Assembly: GCA_021234155.1 (NCBI GenBank)
Contig: JAJEKV010000103.1
Span: 252,001 to 316,000 of the forward strand
Reading direction: 5' to 3'
Length of the DNA: 64,000 nucleotides
Origin: Isoetes taiwanensis
Lineage: Eukaryota > Streptophyta > Lycopodiopsida > Isoetales > Isoetaceae
The notes beneath the pieces were generated by a model. It had not been told where the DNA came from. It searched no databases and saw only the letters and a program-made list of their open reading frames with translations. Below, in pieces: positions 58,271-64,000 of this stretch. Position 1 is the stretch's first letter. Each line of letters starts with the position of its first letter. Position numbers and translations under genes: made by a program.

Positions 58271-60050
58271 GACATAAGATGTGTCCATTTCCTTAATTTA
58301 TACCATGCATAATGGCTTTGCGGCATTCATCTGCAAGACGTCCTTTGCCAGGGGCTCAAGTTTTGGGATCTGCTCGGCAACTGTGCGTGCATTAAAGTCA
58401 CCAAGTAACATAACCTTGCCCAACTGTTTGTGCTATTGTATGTCATCATATAGATCGATAGGGCTCCAATCTATCCACACCTGAATGAGTGTTATAAAAG
58501 TTGCTCTCGGCAATGGAAAGTAGCATGCTGCTATGAAGAGGTTGTTGCCATTGTCATGCTGCACGCGCACCCACAAGTAGCGATTGTACCTGTCCGTTTT
58601 GTGCAGCAAGACTGGCTGCCCCAAGGTTGCACGATAGTGGCAAGCAACCCCCCCATGCCCTTGCTTGCCTGTGCACTCGTTGAACACCGAAAAAAGCAGA
58701 TAGCCTGGGAGGTTCGGCAGTCTGTGCCTTGCATGTTCCCATGTTTCCATGAGGAAAATGAGATCCATATCTGGTGCAATAGAGTTAAGACTCACCCCTT
58801 TCTGTCAAGGGAAGCCCCGAAACCGGTTCAATATACCATCATCCCGGAGGTACAGTTCCTATTTGTTGGCATTTGATGTAGACGGCCGATGATCTGTTTC
58901 GGTTGTAGGGGAGCAGAGGTCGCGGCGCTGGCGGCGCTAGATTCGCGAGCGATTGGAGCAGCCGGGGCAGGAGGTGCAAAGAGATACCGGTGGCGGCTGG
59001 CAGCAGCTTGACGCGATTGCACGGCGGTGACCTCAGCGGTAGCGCAGACCTAAAAATCGCGCTTGCCACGAGCAAGCCTGCGAGTGCCCCTGGACGGCGG
59101 GCATCCTGACTTGAGCCACTTTGTTGCGGGCGGACTCCCGTTACATCGGGCAAGATCCGCCGACATCACGGGGTAGTCCCCTTCAATTGCCTACTCTAAC
59201 GCCAAATTTTTCACGACTGCATATACGCACCATGAAGGTGACAAGGCGTGGGCGATCTGTGTGTTGAGCCCAAGTCATGCGAGATAGGATCTGATCCTGG
59301 ATGCACTTGGTGAGATCCTCTCCTGCCTCCTCTGAGAGTCCATGTACCACCACATTATGACGTCATGGGCCCTGCTCTTGCTGCTCACTGAGTCGCGGGG
59401 CAATATTGGTATCCCGGCCGGTGATGCCTGGTTGTGCAGGTGTGTGGGCTGTTCCGCCGCAAAGCGGTGTGGTGTCGCGAGATGGAGCAGTGTTATGCAA
59501 TGCACGATTGGCAACTTGTGGGCTGTTGGGCATGTGGGCTTGTCTGGCCCCGTGTTGCAGCCTCTGCTGCCTGGAGTCGGGAGCCTAGCTCCTGTTGAAA
59601 TCTATGCTGCTTGGCCAACTCATTCGTACACTTCCGTAATTGTTCGTGGACCTCGGCATGGAGGCCAGGCCTTGCTGGGTAATGGTTGCCTGGAGCTCCT
59701 GATCTTGTGTCTCAGCCCTACTCTGTAGGGTTCTTAGCTCTGCCTGGCTGGCTTCGAAGGCAACTCGGACGTTTCGTATTATGGTGGCAGAAGTGGCAGA
59801 CCCCTCAGCTTTTGACTTGAGGCGGGAGATAGTTGCCACTGTATCCTGCTCAGCACCCTACCTATCCCGTGTCATGGTCTCTATGGTCGTGAGGAGGGAA
59901 TCCACGTGAGCTCGCAGATCAGCATGGCCCTGCTTATCCTGTTGCCTCTCAAAGTGTGCCAAGTGAAGCCCGTCTTCTAACTGCTACATGTGGGTCCCCA
60001 TCTCTTCCAATATCCTATTGGCGCGGCGCGCCATGAGTCGTCTTGGCTAG
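58271..60050 (-). pseudogene. LINE ORF1 and endonuclease remnant
   Basis: Read on the minus strand from about 60,050. A coiled-coil stretch (LRAHVDSLLTTIETMTRD near 59,850-59,910; RVAFEASQAELRTLQSRAET near 59,690-59,760) is followed by HNVVVHGLSEEAGEDLTKCI (about 59,300-59,360), the core of an L1-type ORF1 protein. The endonuclease comes next: SIAPDMDLIFLMETWEHARH (58,730-58,790), GYLLFSVF, GHGGVACHYRA, LFIAACYFPLP and VMLLGDFNART near 58,400. GDFN is the catalytic phrase. Several frame changes occur, and the sequence stops before the reverse transcriptase, where LTR-element DNA begins. It may be the 5' half of the same family as the fragment at 34-36.6 kb. Confidence 0.8.
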
Positions 60051-60510
60051 AGAGAGAAAGTGGTGAAGATATTGGCGATACCAAGATAGAATCTTCGACA
60101 TCAGCTTTAGGCGACAATTTCAAGGACGACTTGCCCTCAACCATTCGGCCAACTGTTCCTGTAGCAGGACAACCAAGAAGTACTGTAGCAAATGTCGAAA
60201 CCAACGTTGGATTGTGAGTGTAATAGAAGTTGGCACATCCTATTGGCACGCCTCATACGTTGGATTTTGAGTGTGCTAGAATTTGGCACATCCTATTGGC
60301 GCGCCATGAGTCGACTTGGCTAGAGAGAGAAAGTGGTGAAGATATTAGCGATATACCAAGATAGAATCCGCGACATCGCCTTTTAGGCTTATTAATTTCA
60401 AAGATCTACTTGCCCTCAACCATTCGCCAACTGGCCATCGTGTAGCAGGACAACCAAGAAGTACTGTAGCAAATGCCGAAACCAACATTGGATTTAGAAT
60501 CTGCCGGCCA
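60010..60510. repeat. Tandem duplication of about 285 bp
   Basis: CCTATTGGCGCG, CATGAGTCG, CTTGGCTAGAGAGAGAAAGT and GGTGAAGATATT at 60,014-60,075 recur at 60,291-60,347. Both are followed by GATAGAATC, TTGCCCTCAACCATTCG and GACAACCAAGAAGTACTGTA. Confidence 0.88.
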
Positions 60511-61652
60511 GTTTTAACGATATTGCTGCATCCAATAAATATTGTAGAGGACCAATAATACTGTAGCAGAATTCAGTCTATGTTACATATTTGATCAGCC
60601 CAATTCCAATTCCCAATTCTTCTAGAAATTCAGTTGTTACCCTTGTGGGGACATATTTTGTTTATGAAGGCAAGCTAGTGACCCTCTAAAGAGTCACCGA
60701 AGTTTGTGATCCGTAAAACCCCTTCTAATTCCTAAGCCAACATTCAATCCGGATATTGTATATTGTGACCTAAACTATAACAAATAGATTGACCAATCCG
60801 AAAGCACGCAAGGCATAACACACCAAAAAAGAAAAGAACATATCTTTGGTGAAAAAACAAAGCCACGAAAGTGGGGTAGAATGTAATTTATAGCTGATGG
60901 TTCTAATGTAATTTATAGTTGGTTCATGAGAACCACATTTCATACTAAAGGAAACTAGTTATGGTGGTGCCGGTGCTTCTTTACTACTATTTGAAATAGT
61001 GGTTTTGATAGTTTATGTTGGTATGCCTGGGGATGAAATTCCAAGCTATTGGATGGCCATCCAAGACATTTATCTCAGAAGATGTAATGCACTCACAATA
61101 CAGTAATGGTTCTATTTGTGCAGAGAATTACATGTTCTATTATGCATATGTGAGGATCTCATTGTAGTTTCCTTGCCCACTATTACATCTGTACAAACCA
61201 CTGTATTTCTCTTATATGTAGCAAGAATGTGCTTAAGGCCTCCATTTAAGACCTTTGCATACCATGAAAGATCCATTTTGAGGCTATGCGCACTCATTGA
61301 AAAAATGGAAATTCAGTGTTATTGAGCAGACTTGAACATTGCTCTTTTATTATATGCACAAATGTATAATTGGACATACATGAACTGCTTATCATTGTTT
61401 CTTGATTCGTTGTGCAAATTTGAACACAATGAAGTCACCATTTGATGATCATTACAAACAAATTGCATCTTTGTGTGGAAAAAACATCTTCTCGAATTAA
61501 AAACTATTGTCTTGATTGTTCTTAAAATGGATGTTACAAATGCGTAGGAGCATTACAGGAGTTGTTTCTATAAGCCGAGTGAAGCAAAAAATTGTAGTTA
61601 TGAAGACGAAATAGGATGAATTTAAACAGTATATGAAGAAACATCCGAAACA
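60511..61652. other. Unassigned spacer
   Basis: No recognised feature. Confidence 0.4.
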
Positions 61653-64000
61653 GTCCTGGGCTCGAACGGGTTGGTGAGCTGACCTTTAGATTTAGGAGAG
61701 TAAGCTCGGCACGGATGAAGGGGGTCAATGAGGGGGCACGGTTCTCTAGCACACCTGTGGATCCGTCATGCTCTGGGAGGAGATGCCTCTCTGACCTACC
61801 TCATCGGACCGGGAGATGTAACCCGGAGTAGTCCCAAGGGTGATTCCTTGGGATTGCGTCTCGAGGGCTACAAGCACGCCATAGCATGATTCACCCTATC
61901 CGCAGTGTGCAATGGGAGGGGCGATGGAGTGGACAACCCTAGCCATTGTCTTATGCCAGCCAACGCCATGTTATATCTCCGTCTGTTGTTATCTTGAGAC
62001 CACGACAAATACCACCCCCATGGAGTCCGAGCCCTGGTAGAGCCCTTAGTTATGGTGTATTTCCTTTGTTATGTTGGTATTCTCTATATTGATGATGATG
62101 GGCCACCCTTCGCGGTGGTATATTGTTATTTAGTATTGTTGCTAGATGCTAATATGTATGTACGCCTTCGCCATATAGGATTCCCATAGAAGGCGGGATT
62201 AATGACACCTCCGTGTCCTTCACCCCGACACTTGGCCATCACAAGTGGTCCGAGTCGACTCCGAGGGCCTTTCCGCGGTGATGGATTCGCCATGGGAGGG
62301 AATTTCCGATTTTATACGACGGAGCATCGTGATGGATTCTGGAGCATCACAAAGGTATCAGAGCCATGATTTTGGTGGACCAAAAATGTTGTACCGCCAT
62401 GTCTAACTCAAGTAGGACCGTTAGATAGTAGGGGACCTCCAACGCCAGAGGGAAAGTTACACCAAACCCATAAGTAGGATGAGTTGTAGCCTAAGTATGC
62501 GAGGATTGAGCTAGTTAAGAAGGAAAAAATAAAAAATAAAAACAAATCCAAATATTAAGATGAAGTTATGTCCGTTTTCAAGAAAATGCGCCTTTCTTCC
62601 TGAGGCCATAACTTTCTCTAGGTAACTCCTGATTGAGGGGCAATTTTGCTCCAAATGTCCTAAGACGCCCAACTACCTTAAAGGGGTCATCAACTGGCAG
62701 CAGAAGGTCGAGCAAGGGGGGCAAACCCAATAGCGGCGCTGCCCGTTTTGACTTGCACTAGGAGTTAAGCCAGATAACTGAGCAAAACGGCCAGATAAAA
62801 CGCCAGATTCACCGTGATAAAAATTTTTGTATTTTTTATATACCTAATTTTTTGGCACCTCAACCCAGATTTGAACACATGACCACACCAAGCTCTCTTT
62901 GAGTGTAATAATGCGGTGTTTCACATATTTTTTATACATATATAGTACTCTATTTCTTTGCATAGCAACTTTTATGGTACTATGGTGTCTTGAACCCTTG
63001 ACCTCCCAGCACCCAGCCAAACACTTTACCAACAGGGTAAGCCTTCTTTTAGTGATAACAATAGTCTCGTTTTATACTTAACCAATAATATCTCTGTTTC
63101 TCTAGAAAGACTCATGTCTACCATCACTCTTCTCTAAACTCGATCTGAGGTGGCAACAACTCCGCCGGACTTGTGCAACCATGGTGAGCTAGAAATCACT
63201 TAGATCATTATGAATGTCTCTAAACCATATTGACATACGTTTACCCTGAGTGATGGAAGGAACTTCCTCGGAGTAGGATAGAAACTTCCAAGTTGGATTC
63301 TAATCCACTCTTCACCTTGGATATTCTTTAGGCGATGATAATAATGTCCAGTTATCGACTTGTATCCATGTTCGAGTCCTATCTATTCTAACTTACACCT
63401 CCATGTAACCCATGGCATTCACCCCTACCTGATCCGGGTATGGATCATGTGGGAGAGCTAGTCTTAGGTGTCTATGCAACACACATTTGAACTTCTAGCA
63501 AGTAACTGCTATTCGCTATCTATCTAAGAATTGTACTAATGTACTATTCAACCCCATCATTTTAAGCTTCATTCTATGGGCCATTAACATTTATTTCACG
63601 TGCCAACTACAACATCATACCCTAGCATGCAACGGATTGATGGTCCTTTGCCCATTTCGAACGTATCTCCAGACCCTTCATCAGTAACTTTAGGATACGC
63701 TCGTCTTTCTCTCCTTGTGTCGCCACCTAGATTACCTCTCCAAGATGTTTATCATATGTGTACATAGTATGTACATAATAAACATATATCCACACCCCAC
63801 AATCCTAGAGCTTTGCTCTAACTTAGCTAACGTGTAACCTTGGTGGTTCTTTCAAACAAAACCCATTGCCTATATACCTTCATGTTGTGGCTACGCCACC
63901 TACTTCCTAAATGGACAGGGGCCAACTCTACCGGACTTGTATATGCTGCCTATATTTTGATAGAGTCTCCAGCTATTTCAACCATCCCTTTAGTGCCTTA
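61653..64000 (+). mobile_element. Second copy of the LTR element, 5'-truncated, runs off the window
   Basis: It matches 54,078-56,441 in the same orientation: the last 720 bp or so of the LTR, the primer binding site at 62,353-62,366 (first base altered, AGGTATCAGAGCCA) and about 1.6 kb of internal region. It begins abruptly inside the LTR. Internal sequence after about 62,850 is almost identical to the first copy, apart from a 17-bp or so insertion near 63,780, whereas the LTR part has many small changes. Confidence 0.9.

Overview
The window is nuclear DNA of a land plant, most likely a seed-free vascular plant such as a fern. This is inferred from a PLS-type pentatricopeptide protein with a full DYW domain in the style common in ferns and lycophytes, a choline-transporter-like gene with plant exon structure, a plant receptor-like LRR protein, canonical plant tRNA-Phe genes, plant L1, copia and CACTA elements, and long gene-poor AT-rich stretches. 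The species cannot be fixed from sequence alone.

Only three protein genes look like host genes. They are a PPR-DYW organelle RNA-editing factor at the left edge (minus strand), a seven-exon CTL/SLC44 membrane protein at 18.77-22.43 kb (plus strand, 496 codons after splicing), and a 708-residue LRR receptor-like protein without a kinase at 41.7-43.9 kb (minus strand). They show no sign of acting together. Almost everything else is repeats in different stages of decay.

Layout: 0-2.2 kb PPR-DYW; 2.2-5.5 kb unassigned; 5.57-11.3 kb a nearly full-length but broken plant L1 LINE; 12.06-16.29 kb two truncated copia elements boxed between 233-bp direct repeats; 17.03-17.14 kb a tiny LINE tail with a 19-bp target duplication; 18.7-22.5 kb the CTL gene; 22.7-25 kb local duplications and a LINE 3' end; 28.0-28.5 kb a diverged LTR fragment; 29.5-30.5 kb a LINE ORF1 joined to a 3' tail; 31.6-32.15 kb a tandem duplication; 33.2-36.6 kb LINE 3' ends with pentanucleotide tails and a broken non-L1 reverse transcriptase; 38.62-39.58 kb a complete CACTA-type element with TIRs, target duplication and an apparent captured SNF2 exon; 41.7-43.9 kb the LRR gene; 45.3-45.65 kb another LINE 3' end; 49.33-53.19 kb a tandem array of tRNA-Phe genes; 53.19-58.27 kb an LTR retrotransposon (1,606-bp 5' LTR, initiator-Met primer binding site) inserted into that array; 58.27-60.05 kb a LINE ORF1/endonuclease remnant; 61.65-64.0 kb a second, 5'-truncated copy of the LTR element running off the window.

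The most striking item is the tRNA-Phe array. It has seven full-length 73-nt genes and two partial ones in units of about 470 bp, each with conserved upstream TATA-like and CAA elements, and almost all substitutions between copies are transitions. The CACTA-type element with its apparent gene capture, and the family of LINE 3' ends sharing a hairpin and variable pentanucleotide tails, are the next most interesting.
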